A stretch of DNA of 64,000 nucleotides from Capronia americana (taxonomy: Eukaryota > Ascomycota > Eurotiomycetes > Chaetothyriales > Herpotrichiellaceae). The stretch is from the NCBI GenBank assembly GCA_016110215.1, contig JADWQD010000003.1:2418001-2482000 (forward strand), in the 5' to 3' direction. A model generated the notes under the pieces. It made no database searches. It worked only from the letters and a program-made list of their open reading frames with translations, and was not told the origin of the DNA. The first letter of the stretch is position 1. Each line of letters opens with the position of its first letter. The position numbers were made by a program, and so were the translations under genes. Of the stretch, positions 41,189 through 53,147 are shown in pieces.

Positions 41189-42890
41189 CGTGGTGGTTTT
41201 AGTCTTGCTCTTGCTCTTGCTCTTTGCTCTTACTTCTGTAGCCCGCGAATGCCGTTCAGGGTTGACTCCGGTGTGAAAGAACACGTCACGCACGTCACAC
41301 TGTTAGGCGACATATTCTAGATCCCGAAGCGTGCGTGCTCTGGGGTTGATATACATTTCTTTTCCCTCTCGGACGAGTCTGCGCCCCGGAGGCATCATCA
41401 TCTGAAGTTTTGTCTCCGTCGTCGGCTTCGAGTTGTCCCATGCCGACGATGGACGATGAAGAAAGCCAAGATCTGATTGTTGGTTTGTTCGTTAAGCGGA
41501 ATGGTTGTCGTCAGTGGCGGAGCGCAATGTATGCAATTGAGACGCCTGCCTGCTCTTTATGCCTCGTCCGTGTTTCGGCCTAATTAGTTTCGTCACACCC
41601 GCCCTCCCCCACACACACGCACACGCTCAGCTGAGCGATATTTCGCTCGCTGCCCTTGAACGCCCGCTATGTATGTCAGTGGCGAGCAGTTGGGCCTTTC
41701 ATTTCACAGCTGAAATCGAATTGGCTGCCCGCATGCCTCGCGCCGTCCAGCGGGACAAATAGGATAAAGGGTGACGCCGTCTCTTCTCACCCTCTGCTCG
41801 CGAGTTGATCACGCGTGTCTCACCTGTGATTGTGATTGGGTTGTATGGCTTAAGGAAATGAGGGGGAGGGCGGGTGTTAGCCAGAACACTGAGCATGAAT
41901 CAATCATACTACTCAGTGGTTCATGATCGGTCGTGGTCAACAGTAATTGATTAGGATATTCATTGAATGAGAGTGTCTCTCCCGACCCATTCCTTATGCT
42001 AACCGACATCTTTTCTTAACCCTTAACCCACCTACAGTAGGCCTAATATCTAGCCTTTATTGACCGTGGAACCTGTATCCCACCCCTGACCTCGTATTCC
42101 TGGGGACATTCCCGCCCTGAAGATGTCCCCTTTAATGTTTAGGACTCGCGCAGAGCCCTAATCATGTCGGACACTGTCTACAACATGCCTTTGGGCGACC
42201 TACATACTATACCCACGGAACCGCCAAAGGTATCCTAGTTATCAAGATTCTAGAGACTTGTGAGCATTCCAGCGCGCCGCCTTGCATCGAGGGAAACAGG
42301 CTGCGATACCAGCAAATGGCAGAGACGCGGCCGCTCAGACCGCATACTTATCTCCCTGTGCACTTCTCGGGACTCCGGGGCGACCTGCAGCGCCGATATA
42401 TATTCGTTCCTCGATCTTCTATCACGGGTTGTTACAACGACGGCGGGAAGGCTCCAGTGGAAGTTGCGGAGCCGCGCCCGGCGCTCAACTGCTAACAGAT
42501 TCAGGAGATGAATTGTTCCAAGTCATAATACCTTTCCCCAATCGTCCGACCTGACATCGCGCTCGCAAGTGCTTGCTATCCGCCGTTGAGATTCTGACAA
42601 TTACATATACACTCTGGTGTCTTTCGGTCTTTCTTGCCCCGAATCACAAGAGATCGGAAGACCACCGTGCCGCCGCCTTTGCCTCTCGGCGACTCATACA
42701 TTCCACTCGTCGCGTGTGAAGACCTTTTCGTCAGACACACGTGTGCGTGACGATTTACTTCCAGACGGGTGAAGGGCATGTCCCGTGTGGCGCGGAGAGA
42801 TTAAGCGAAGCACCATAACATAACACCCCCCTTTTTCTCGCCATTGGAGCCATTGAGAACGCCGCCAGTTGGCGCTCAAGGTTCGTCAAG
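41189..42890. other. Intergenic, no supported gene
   Basis: 1.7 kb between the SDR promoter and the 3' end of the giant HET-TPR gene. An alternating CTTGCT run just upstream of the SDR start (about 41203-41228) reads as Lys/Ser codons on the minus strand but is probably leader. The rest has no convincing frame. Confidence 0.5.
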
Positions 42891-45800
42891 TCATCGTCGA
42901 TAGGGAAGTTCAGCGCCCCAACTTGGAGAGGTCGTCGTCGCTTCTGCCGCGCCAGGTCCCATGACATGTCCGGTAGACTTCAGATGTTTGCGCAGTTTGC
43001 TCGGGGAGTTGAACGGCCGGCCGCACTGGTCACAGTCGGTTTCGTCTCCAGTCATGACATACGTGGATGAGTATGTGGTTGTGGACGCTGGTTCGATAAC
43101 CGCTGCTGCTTCCAAGTGGTGTCCCGTTGTGTTGAGGTGCTCGAACAGCTGGTTCCGCGAAAAGAATACTTGGGCACATTGTTTGCAGGTCAGGGATTTT
43201 GTTGCGTCGTTCAAGGCCGGTAGGGATGACGGGTACTGGTGACCTCGAAGTTCCGTCACATTCTCCGCTTCGGGCTCTGTTGGCCCCGCTGTCTCGTGTC
43301 CCGACCCAGTCTTGGTTCCGTGGTCAGTTGCTCGCAGGTGCTTGAATAACTGGGTTTTGGACGGGAATTCTTGGCCGCACTCTTTGCAGCTGAGAGACGT
43401 TGCGCCATTGGAGACTGATGGCGCGTAGATGGGACGGGAGTATTGTTCAACTTGGACTCTCGTGTCTTTCCTCACTCCAGGCTCTGGTACCGGTTCTGTT
43501 TCCACTCCATGGTCGGTTGCTCGCAGGTGCTTAAACAGCTGGCTTTTGGATGGAAACTCCTGGCCGCACTGTCTGCAACCAAGAGCGTTCGCCGTCGGAT
43601 ATGGGACCTGCCCGTAAGTTGGAGTTGGTTCGATGTGGCGCACTGTTGTGGATTCTATTCCGCCTGCCGTTTGGTGTCTTACTGGTTCGGTTTCCATTCC
43701 GTGGCCAGTTGCTCGTAGGTGCTTGAACAGCTGACTTTTAGACGTAAATCCTTCGCCGCACTGTCTGCAACTGAGAGAATTGGCCGCCGGTTCTGGGACT
43801 TCCACGTGCATTGGAATTGGTTCCAACTCAGGCACTGCTGTGGATTCTATTTCAACTGCTGTTTCGTGTCCCATTCCGGTCTCTGTTACATGGCCAGTTG
43901 CCCGCACATGCTTAGACAGCTGCCTTCTGGATGTGAATTCTTGGCTGCAAAGTCCACAACAGAGAGGGTTTGCTGAAGGTTCTGGGAGTTCTTCGGGCGG
44001 TGGAATTGGTTCGGCCTCGCGCACTGTTGTGGATTCTATTTCGCCTGTCGTTTCGTGTCCAGAGTCGACAAGGTGCTGGAATAGGAGATTCCGTGAATCA
44101 AACCGCGCTTTGCACATTCTGCAGATCATTCGGTCTATTAGTGCCTTTATTATCTTGTCGAGCGAGTCCGCCGGTAGGCCTCGCATGCCACGTAGGACGT
44201 GCTCTTCCCTCTCCTCAACAGTGTGGAAGCCACTGTCATCCCAGTAGTCCGCTACAGCGTATCCTCCTCCTGTTTGGTATGCGTTCTTGTTGTTACCTCG
44301 CCACGTCGCTTCATATTCCTCTTCATCTTCGTCCTCGTCTTCCTCTTCGTCGACTTCGCTATCGTCGCAGTCACTGTCACTCCATTGTTCATTGTTCGAG
44401 TCGATGTGGGTGCGGCGACGAGACAGACGCACGGTAGACTGAGGACCGCGGAAACTAAAGCGAGATTTGTTGATCCTTGACATCAATTCCTCGGCAGCTT
44501 CGGGGCCATGCAGTCGCTGGTAATGCTTCTGGAGGTCATCTTTGACGTTTTGCAACTCGTCGGTCTTATCAAGTCCCTGGTAGAGGTCGATCAGAGCTTT
44601 CAAGGCGACAATCGTGGACGGGTGGTTGAGTTTTTCGTACCCCTGACGTGCGTCCTCGATAAGCAGCTCGGCGTCGTTCAACTCGTTTTGATCTTGCATG
44701 ATGTATCCGAGGGTGGCCTTCATATCGATTGTGGCCAACTCGTCTTCTGCACCGTGGGCCTGAAGGTTTTCCAAGGCTGGCTCCAGCAAGTCCTTTGCTT
44801 GGTCGATTTCTCCCTGCTTGTACCTGAGTCGCCCGAGACACAGGAATGGATGCTGAACTCTGGGATTGTCCGGGGTAAGTATGCGATTGTACGTCTGCTG
44901 CACGTCCTCGATCATCCTTTGTATCTCGTCGATCTTTCCCTGCTCGGCAGCATTGGCCGGTCCTGTGCTTGCCTGCTTCAGAGATTCGATGCGAACGTCG
45001 ACAAGCTTGAGCGTGATCTCCAAGGTGATGGGATCGTCTTTCCCTACGGTGCTGGAATATTCTCGTGCTGCGCGGTCGTACATTTCCTCTGCTTTGTCGA
45101 ATTTGTGCCATCCCGAATACACGTCGCCAAGCTCGACGACGGCCTTCGTCCGCAGGTTATGATTGGGGATTTTTTCAAGGCCTTGGAGCGCTTTGAGCAG
45201 TGACTTCTCCGCGGAAGACCACTTCCATTGGTCCTTGTATACCAACCCGAGCTGATAAGCAGCCTCGAAAATCAATGGATCGTCGGCATCAAGCGATCTC
45301 TCGTAACCCCGTTGCACTCGCTGGTACTTTTGCTCGGCCAGGTCGAACTTCCTTTGTTGGCGGCAAAGGCTCCCCAATTCGGCGCATGCATGGAGTGTCT
45401 GACGATTGTATGCACCAAGGAGGTCGTCAAGGCCATCTACAACCTTCTGGAACCACTCGAAGGCGTCATCCAGGTTGCCCTGCTTCCTGTAGAGACAGCC
45501 CAACACGAATGAAGCTCCAAGGGTTCTTGAGGATTTGGATCCCGCCGATGTTTTGTATCCCTCCAGGGACTTGCGGATACTGCTCATCGAGTCTCCCAGC
45601 CGGCCCTGTTTTTCTTGCACCAGGGCGTAGCTCTCCCACGCGGCGCATAAGTATGAGTGTGGCAACTTGTGTGAACGCTGAAGCAAGCTGATGGCCTTTT
45701 TGATGTGTTTCTCCGCGGTGTTGAGTTCACCTTTGTTCGTGGATGTCGTCCCTAGTAGTCGCAGTGCCTCAGCGGTGAACATATGGCGGTCGCCAAATTT

Positions 45801-48800
45801 CTCATGTTGCTTGAACCCAGTCAGCGCTTTGTTGAACATCTCCTCGGCCTTTTCCAAGTTCTGGGAATAGAGATAGCAGCGGCCCTGGTCAAGGGTAGCG
45901 AGCAGACCGAATGGATGCTCTTGGTCCAGGCCGAACTTCGCTGAAAAGCCACCCGTTACTTGGCGTAGCATTGATTCGGCTTCACGAAACTTCCCTTCCT
46001 CTACCGACCAGCCCGCGAGCTCTTGAAGACAGCGAAGCGTCATAAAGTGCTCTGAGCCTGCTTTTACCAAGTGTTTCTTCTCAAAGGTACTCCTGAAACC
46101 TCTGAGCGCCACCTTGAGCATCTCCTCGGACTCGGCTTTCTTCTTCTGAATCTTGTAATTCATCCCCAGGTTCAGCGCTGTGATCAAGGTCAGCGAGTGA
46201 TCTTCGCCCAAGTCAGTGCTGAACCTCTTGAGCGCCAATTTGTAGACGTCCTCTCGCTCTTTTGTCCTAGCTTTCTTGAAGTTGAAGTCTTCATAGAGTC
46301 TTGGGGCCCACTCGTACGTGAATGCTTCAACCTGATCCAGAGATTTCTCACTGAAATCCTCCAGAGCAAATATGTATGTCTCGGCTGCTTTGGCCAGATT
46401 GCCTTGTTCAGCATACAGTAGAGTAAGTCCTGCGATTGCTTTGTCCTCGAGAAGCTCGATTTTGTTCATGCGATGTTCCTGCGTTTTGTCGTTTGCTTCG
46501 TGCTCATTCCCCTTAGCCCCATCCGCAAACGTGTTAGATCTGGAGAGGGTAGCAGTATCTGACCTGGACAAGCCAATTGTGTTTGATCTGGTGAAGGCCA
46601 TCGTATTGGACCTGGAAAACGGCTTCTGGTCCGGGCCAGTTGGAAATTTTGCTTGATCATGGGTTTTGTCTTGCACCTTTGCCTGCGCTTTCTCTTGTGC
46701 CTTCTCCTGAGCTCTCTTCTTTGCAGCTTTAGCGGCTTGCTTCTGCTTCGTCCTCTGATCTTTGGAATAAGCCAACACTTCTTGAAACAGCTGCTCGGCG
46801 TCCTGATTCTTCCCAAGTTCTAAGCAGAGAGATCCTAGATCCAGTTTCGCTTCAAAGAATTTGGTTCCCTCTACACCCCATTCCGCTCCTACGGCCATTC
46901 GGTACATCTCTTCGGCGTCGCGGGGCCTTCCATGCTCGCGGTAGACATCGCCAAGCATTTTGGCGAGTTTCGGAAGCTTGTCACGACCCAAGACTCCCTC
47001 GAGGTCATGCCTCATCTCAGGCGTGAGATCGACGTTGCTCTTGATCAGGTGACGCACGGCGGCTTGGTTTTTAGATCTGAGGGCGAAGAGAAGATGGTTC
47101 GCATCCTTCTGAGACAGCTGGGACAACTTTACCATGTCCAATTGCCCGTCGATTTCGGGCATGGTTTGCGGTCGAATGTATTCCGTGATGTCGGCAATGT
47201 TGGCCCACCATGGCTCACCTTTTGTTGAGACTTTGGACTTCTGTTGGATCGAACTTTCAATCAGAGACTTCTGGATGCTTCGGTCTCCATTACCCCCGTC
47301 GTCGCCGCCGCCGTCGCCGTCATCTTCATCATCGACGTCGTAGTCGAGTATCTTTAGCGCTTCCCGCAGGTCCATCGGGCTCTTTCCAGCATCGTTTCCA
47401 ATGCGGATCACTTCAAGGTCCCAGATCTCATCTACACAGCTTTCGTCGGGAGCATTTGCTGTGACTCGAACCGCCCCTACGTACCGACATTCCAGGCAAG
47501 CGTCCTCCAAGTCAGCACCGACAAGGGTGACTAACAGCGCAACATTTACATCCATACTATCGTCAACGTCGTCGTCATCGTCCTCCACCAGGAGGAGGCA
47601 GCTTTTCCAATCGTGAAGTGCAACGCCGATTTTCACCTCCGTTACAAGGTCACTCCCAATGGGAGAAAGCCGCCGATGCTTTATGTCATGCTCACAGACA
47701 CGTCGAAAGGACCACCAGCCCTTCACAGCTCCTGCAGGATCGATTTCCAGGAGGTCGTCTTTGTTCAGAGTCTTATTGGCACTGGACATCATGTGGCTTG
47801 ACAGATCAATGGGCATATCGTCTAGGGAGGTAGGACACCATGAGAACTTCCCCGAATCCCGCAACGTTGGCGTGCCATGGAGTAGACACGAGTGAGGAAT
47901 GGCCCCAAAAGATCTGAGAATATCCTGTATGAGGTCGCCCTCGAAAGCATTATAATTCAGGTCTCGAATCCCGGCGAGCAGACCTGCAATTTCAACACGA
48001 TCTTTCGATTTTGTCGTGAACCGTGGCTTAAGGACCGCAAGAAGATCTGGGACATTCCCGACCTTCTGGCGCAGCCGGCGAATCAACGAGGACGCTAGCC
48101 AGTAGGCCCTCGAGGCGGAAGCTGGGTCCTTCGCAAGGATATCTTCGTCCAGGTCCTTCATCAAGGGGGTGTTTCTGTCCGGGCCCTTGTATAAGACCTT
48201 TACCTTTTCGGACATTGCCAATTCAAGTGCGGTCCAACCTCGAGTAAACCATCCCGAAAGCACGATTGCCAGGCATGGGCTGCCGTCGTCCTTCCACTCG
48301 AAGTCTAAAAGATACTTGTCGTGGACGACGGTGTACTTTGCATTTTTATAGCTGGCATTCATTCTGTTCAGAGCCTTGCTTCGTGCTTTAGGGTCGGTTG
48401 GAATAGAAAGTGTATCCCACCACATGCCTTTGCAATCCAACCTCTCCGCTATGCGCGCGAAGTAGTCGAAGAGACAACGGTTGACTGTGCCTGGATTCTT
48501 GAGACCTATTCCCGTCCCGTCGGCCCACACATGGGAGATGGCGATGTACGGCTCGTCGGCTTTGCAGAGGCGTCGTTCTTTGCACGACCAGGCCGTCCCG
48601 CGTCCAAGCTCGAGGGCAGTCTCAAGGATATCAACGGGGAATTTCTTCTCTTGTTGACATATATTACCAGACGGCTCATGGGGGGCGCATGTGTGCAGCT
48701 GTATCACTTTAGTAGTGTTCATGTAGGTATAGTTGCATTTGTTAGGGGTGCAGGCGTCGTGGTCTTTGTGGCGAAACAAGCGAGCAGCCGGTTTAAGAGC

Positions 48801-49851
48801 GGCGACGATATCCGGCAGATCTCCCTCCTTGCGGTGACTCAGGTTCACAAGGCTCCAGAGGCGGGTTTGACAGATGCCCAAGCTTTGAATTGTGCGAAGG
48901 GCTGAGGAAATGGGAGGCAGAGTGATGGTAAGCAGCTGTCTTTGCTTCCAACGACCAATGTCGGTGTACCAGGTGCCTCCAGCAGCTTGGATGTTCACCA
49001 TATAGTAGATGATGTTGCAGACTTCGGCTACATTGATTTTCTCGCTGGCGGGGCCATCCAGTACATCCTCGAGTGGCCTCTTTGCCCTCCCCCACAGGAA
49101 AGTCTTGAGGATGGAGTAGCATGCGGCAACTGCGTGCACAATATGCGTGTGGGCTACGCTGAGTTTCTGCGCTTGAGTCATGGCCGCCTGGCAGGACATG
49201 GCGGCGAGCATCCACCGACGGAATGGCGCCCAGCCACATGGTGGGACCGTTTCGTCCATCCGTTTGTACTTCTGCAGACATGCCGGGTTTCGGCAATCAC
49301 GCACCTTTGCCTGGATACAGGCGTTACCCAGTTGAGATAAAAATCCCATCTTGGGATTCATCTTGAGTCTGGGCGGTGACATCCACATGTCCGGACGAAG
49401 CTGGGCATTCGAACAGCCTCGCAGTAACCCAGGTAGAGTCAGCTCGGTTCCAGGTTGCAGAAGGTAGATCGGAATTTTCAGTGCTGGCGATTCGCCTTCA
49501 TCCTCATTTCCCTCCATTTCATCATCGGACTTCTCGCCTTCATCCCGGCCTGCGTCTCCTTCGTCAGTCAAACCTTGGCTCTCATTATCATTGTCGTCGC
49601 TGTCGTCCTCTTCTTCCTCCTCGTCATCCTCGTCATCATCGTCCTCGTCCTCGTCGCTGTCAGAGTCTGATGAATCCGACCACTCAGATGGTTCTTCGCC
49701 TGCAATGATGCCTTGAAGAATTTTGTGGTAGTGAAATGCCTCGACGACATTTTTGCTAGGGTCCCCGAAGATAGACTGCCACAATCAGCATCGACGATAA
49801 GGAAAGCAGGAGACAGGGCAATAGTGGGTGCCTAACAGAAAGGGCTGCCAT
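42891..49851 (-). CDS. Giant HET-like / TPR / C2H2 zinc-finger protein
   Basis: Two exons: a 15-nt exon 49851-49837 (MAALS) and 49775-42891, joined by a 61-nt intron (GTTAGG...GGCAG). The product is 2299 residues. The large open frame alone begins with TTG, so the upstream ATG exon is needed. Residues 35-100 are strongly acidic. Residues about 412-535 look like a divergent HET domain: YIAISHVWADGTGIGL, WWDTLSIPTDPKARSKALNRM, and SGWFTRGWTALELAMS. From about 925 to 1800 are kinesin-light-chain-type TPR units of about 42 residues (ALGDVYREHGRPRDAEEMYRMA, ELGSLCRQQRKFDLAEQKYQRV), interrupted near 1053-1090 by four R-S-[ND]-T repeats. Residues 1886-2275 hold seven C-x2-C-x12-H-x5-H fingers. It is probably a recognition/incompatibility-type protein. 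There is no NACHT or NB-ARC, so any switch is unlike classical NLRs. Confidence 0.88.
42960..44130 (-). repeat. Tandem zinc-finger-plus-linker repeats
   Basis: Seven units, most of about 55-65 codons. Each has a 23-residue finger (for example CRQCGQEFPSKSQLFKHLRA) and several share a linker with GIESTTV and EPIP or EPTP. The central three fingers are nearly identical, while the first and last are divergent. Because the linker repeats too, the duplicated unit is finger plus linker. Confidence 0.85.
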
Positions 49852-50713
49852 ATCCTCGGCGGGGAAGCTGATACGACCTCCAAGCAAAGGAGGAACAACA
49901 ACGAACCTCGGAAATTTGAAATGGATGATCAGAATTAATTCACGGCTGGACGTGATTGAGCCTGGAGTGAAAGTTCTGTAGATTCATAAATACCGACGTC
50001 GCAACGGCGAGCCTCTTCTTAAGGATATCTAGCTCTTCGAGGAGCTCCTCCAGCCGGGTTTCGCAATTCCTAAACTCTCGGAGCTAAGGGTCGAGAAGCG
50101 CTACCAGAGGACTCATTACCCAACCACTGCGGCTGAGGGACGAACTTCCTCTAGTCGAGCATGATGCCTGACGAACATGTCGCGCGGGGTGGCTTCAGCT
50201 GAGGCTCAGCAAGCCAATCGATTGCTGCGAGAGAAGCAATTCCGCCTAGAATATGCGTTATCCACGCTAGAGGGCTCCTGGGTCTGGACGCTTGCAGATA
50301 CGAAGGTGAAGGGAGATACTCCTATGGCCAGTACATGATCAAGAACAGCCGCATGCCAGGCGTGCATAATGAGGTCGACCTAATCAAAGATGTTGCAGGT
50401 GATTTTACGTGAAGGCGTCGGCCTTGATAATTCATTGAAACGGCCGTCGACCTGCGGCGCGCTGGGCGGGCACGCGGGGTATCCACGCACAGGCCACACG
50501 CTAAAACGCGTCCCCCTCCCTTGGCTTCCCTCGACCTGTTCGTGCCTGTCCTGCCGCCTCTGTTTGCGCCGAGCAGCATTGGTTGTTGGTTAGGCCTGTT
50601 GAGTACTGGACGAGGTAGTTCTAGAGGATTGATGCGGCAGTAGTAGTGCCATCTATCTTCAGAGGAAAGGCGTAGTGACTGGAAAGACCCAGCCGAGACA
50701 CCTGCACTTTCGT
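49852..50713. promoter_or_regulatory. Promoter of the giant gene and HET 3' end
   Basis: About 860 bp. Both flanking genes are on the minus strand, so this is the promoter of the giant gene plus the 3' end of the HET gene. It contains short inverted GAGCTC/GAGGAGCTCC-like segments near 50035-50090. No gene is seen. Confidence 0.5.
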
Positions 50714-52423
50714 TCAGCGTTGTATTCCACCGTTATGTGATGTATCTGGGGTCTCCTCCTGGGTCAATTCGATACGGTATGTTGGCAGCGGTCGCCCTGT
50801 CACGAGCTTAATCACTACATGCATCACAGACGGAGCATTCAGCCTGTAAGAGGCTCGATCCCGAAAATATGCCCAGGCCGGCTCAACCTTGAACCCACGG
50901 CCATCCTCTGCAAGCATTTGTTGCACGGCGCTGGGTGCACCCATGTGCTCCAGTTGCAACAGTTGAAGTCCCACAATCCCATGGCACCAGAGTCGGCCGT
51001 CCTTGGGCCCGAAGACCAGACTGAAAGCATCGCCATGGACAGCCGTGAATGATATGCCGAGCCATTCACCTTCTGGCACAGGAGTGAAATCCGTGACGGA
51101 CAGGTTGTGTAGTTCCGGCGACTGTGACGACCACAGTCTGCGATGGTAGTGCGTCTTGAGCTCGGCCCCGGCGTACGGCCGCCGCCATGTGCAGGAGTAT
51201 ATCATGTCCCAGCCATGTCGCTTGCAGTTGATACTGGCAGTTAGAACCACCTGCATGTGGCCGGGAGTGGGAGCCACGTCCTGGATCTCGGTAGACATGT
51301 AAACATTTTGAGATCGGACAATCTGGATCTTGTCACTGCTCAGATACACAAGCCGATGAGGGCGAATCCTAGAGCGTCGCAGGGTGGCTTGACTGCCCGT
51401 CACATAAATTCCAACCCTGTCCCCTTTGCACAGACAATCCAGCACAGCAATGTAAAACCCGTCAAACAGAAAGATGGGTAATACCATGGACAGGCCAAGG
51501 TTGGTTATCGTGATTGGGTCCGTTGCTTTTGAGAGAAGGGGATTGATGGGTTTCTGCGTGACAGGTCCTACGCGGTCGCGACTGAACATGGCAGGGCTCT
51601 CCGCAAGGACGCTGATGCCATGGAATTCGGTAGAACTGTTCGGTGGGTTTGGCGCTGTCCAGGCGAAGATGGAATGGTCATTCGACTCGGCGAGGATCTG
51701 TCGTTGTAGGCGATGGAAGGCCTTTGCCCCCTCGCCATACAAGAGTGGCATATTGACGCCGAATATGCCGAGGAGGGAATACGCCATGTCTTCGACCCTG
51801 GTCGTCTGCCTCTTCGATGCCCACGACATCCTCTCTGCGATGCAACTACGCCGGATGGACAGCGGATCCATCAGCGCCTCGGGTGGGATCCCCGTTATCT
51901 CCACTAGATCCTCCAGCAGGCTCGCCTTCGTCCCTATCTCTACCCAGTCCCGGTCGAAGAATACGACGTGCATGGGCGCAATAAGCTCCTGCAATGTCCA
52001 GCCACGCTCGAACCATCTGCTCGAAGGAAATCCCCAGACTGGTCGCGGATACGGAGGGGTATATTCGCTGGAGATGGTGTCATCATCACCAGCGGGCAGC
52101 AATGACACATCTGCTAGATACGCGTAACAGACCTGGGCCTGGGAGTACCATTGGAACATGGAATTGATTGCTTCAGAGAGCTCGGCGCTGCTGCGCTTGT
52201 CGATGTTGCAAGTGTCCACCCAGGCATATTCAAATCCATCTGACTTGGCCTGCTCGCAGCAGCGTTCAATCTTCCAATATCCGGCCTTTTCTTTTGCTTC
52301 TAGAGTCCCGAGCTCTTGGAAGGAGACCTCTCCTTTTCCCCATGTATGTGACAAGATTGCGTAGGGCGGTGGCGAAGACTGGAACTCACGTAGTTCAAGA
52401 GTCGTCGTGTTGAGGAGCCACAT
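50714..52423 (-). CDS. HET domain protein (vegetative incompatibility type)
   Basis: A single exon, 569 residues from ATG 52423 (MWLLNTTTLELREF), the classical HET N-terminus. All three HET blocks are present: YAILSHTWGKGEVSFQEL (23-40), YAWVDTCNIDKRSSAELSEAI (65-85), and RWFERGWTLQELIAP (136-150). The segment SIRRSCIAERMSWASKRQTT with DMAYSLLGIFGVNMPLLYGEG (about 195-235) is the typical continuation. The C-terminal 300 residues lack a NACHT, WD or ankyrin part, so this is a HET protein with an uncharacterised tail. HET proteins trigger cell death after fusion of incompatible hyphae in Podospora and Neurospora. The function here is inferred from family. It is divergent from the MFS gene. Confidence 0.94.
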   Translation of the reverse strand: MWLLNTTTLELREFQSSPPPYAILSHTWGKGEVSFQELGTLEAKEKAGYWKIERCCEQAKSDGFEYAWVDTCNIDKRSSAELSEAINSMFQWYSQAQVCYAYLADVSLLPAGDDDTISSEYTPPYPRPVWGFPSSRWFERGWTLQELIAPMHVVFFDRDWVEIGTKASLLEDLVEITGIPPEALMDPLSIRRSCIAERMSWASKRQTTRVEDMAYSLLGIFGVNMPLLYGEGAKAFHRLQRQILAESNDHSIFAWTAPNPPNSSTEFHGISVLAESPAMFSRDRVGPVTQKPINPLLSKATDPITITNLGLSMVLPIFLFDGFYIAVLDCLCKGDRVGIYVTGSQATLRRSRIRPHRLVYLSSDKIQIVRSQNVYMSTEIQDVAPTPGHMQVVLTASINCKRHGWDMIYSCTWRRPYAGAELKTHYHRRLWSSQSPELHNLSVTDFTPVPEGEWLGISFTAVHGDAFSLVFGPKDGRLWCHGIVGLQLLQLEHMGAPSAVQQMLAEDGRGFKVEPAWAYFRDRASYRLNAPSVMHVVIKLVTGRPLPTYRIELTQEETPDTSHNGGIQR

Positions 52424-53147
52424 TGAGGCTGTCAATTAGTAGCGTAGAACAGGCGTTAGAGAAGGAAATACATGCGATGAGTCAATCAGAAGAAACAACC
52501 GAGGCGCAGCACAGAGTCGGTCTGGTCCGCGAAGGCTGGCCCTGGAGTCAAGATGAGATCCTCTGCAGGCAGGAGCCTTCCCACGTATGCTCCAATGGCC
52601 ACATCACTTATGATTGCCTACCTAGGTGAGTACCCATGTGGCACCAGCGGACTGGCAGACGATATGCCCAAAGACAACTGGGAGGAATGGAAGTCGTGTC
52701 GGAGCAGCTGCCTTGAGGACCTGGTGCTTCGCCATATAATTACGGTTGAACATTTGTGGCTTTAGACGCAACAACTGATATGATTGCTAGCGCAGCATTT
52801 GCGTCCTCATCCCCATTCAAACGGCGTTCTTTTCATCAAACGCAGTCAAGCCGTCATGCTTCCGTCCTCGGCCTTGAGGCTTCAGGAGACAAACTCGGAC
52901 ATGTCGCCATGCTGCCCGTTTCCGATTCACGACGATCCCACCACCTTGCCGATCGGCATGCCGCCCACGCGTCATTGCCAGTTGAGTTCGTCAATCATGT
53001 TCCATATCGGGCAGGCGACGTCTCCCATCGTTGCAATGCTTGACCGAGAGCTTGACCAAATGCTTGTTTATAAAATGCCCGTCGGCACCATATCCGGTCG
53101 CTACACCACCTCCTCGCATATCTCTCTTCGCCCAGCAGGTTCCTAAC
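52424..53147. promoter_or_regulatory. Divergent promoter region, HET / MFS transporter
   Basis: About 720 bp between divergent start codons. No specific site is called and no gene is seen. Confidence 0.5.

Noticed and set aside
42010..42030. TTAACCCTTAACCC resembling interstitial telomere repeats
   Set aside because: The unit is not TTAGGG/CCCTAA and there are only two copies; no telomeric context.
44508..45203. 231-codon plus-strand open frame
   Set aside because: Antisense to the TPR region of the giant gene; Leu/Val-rich repeats mirror TPR codons.
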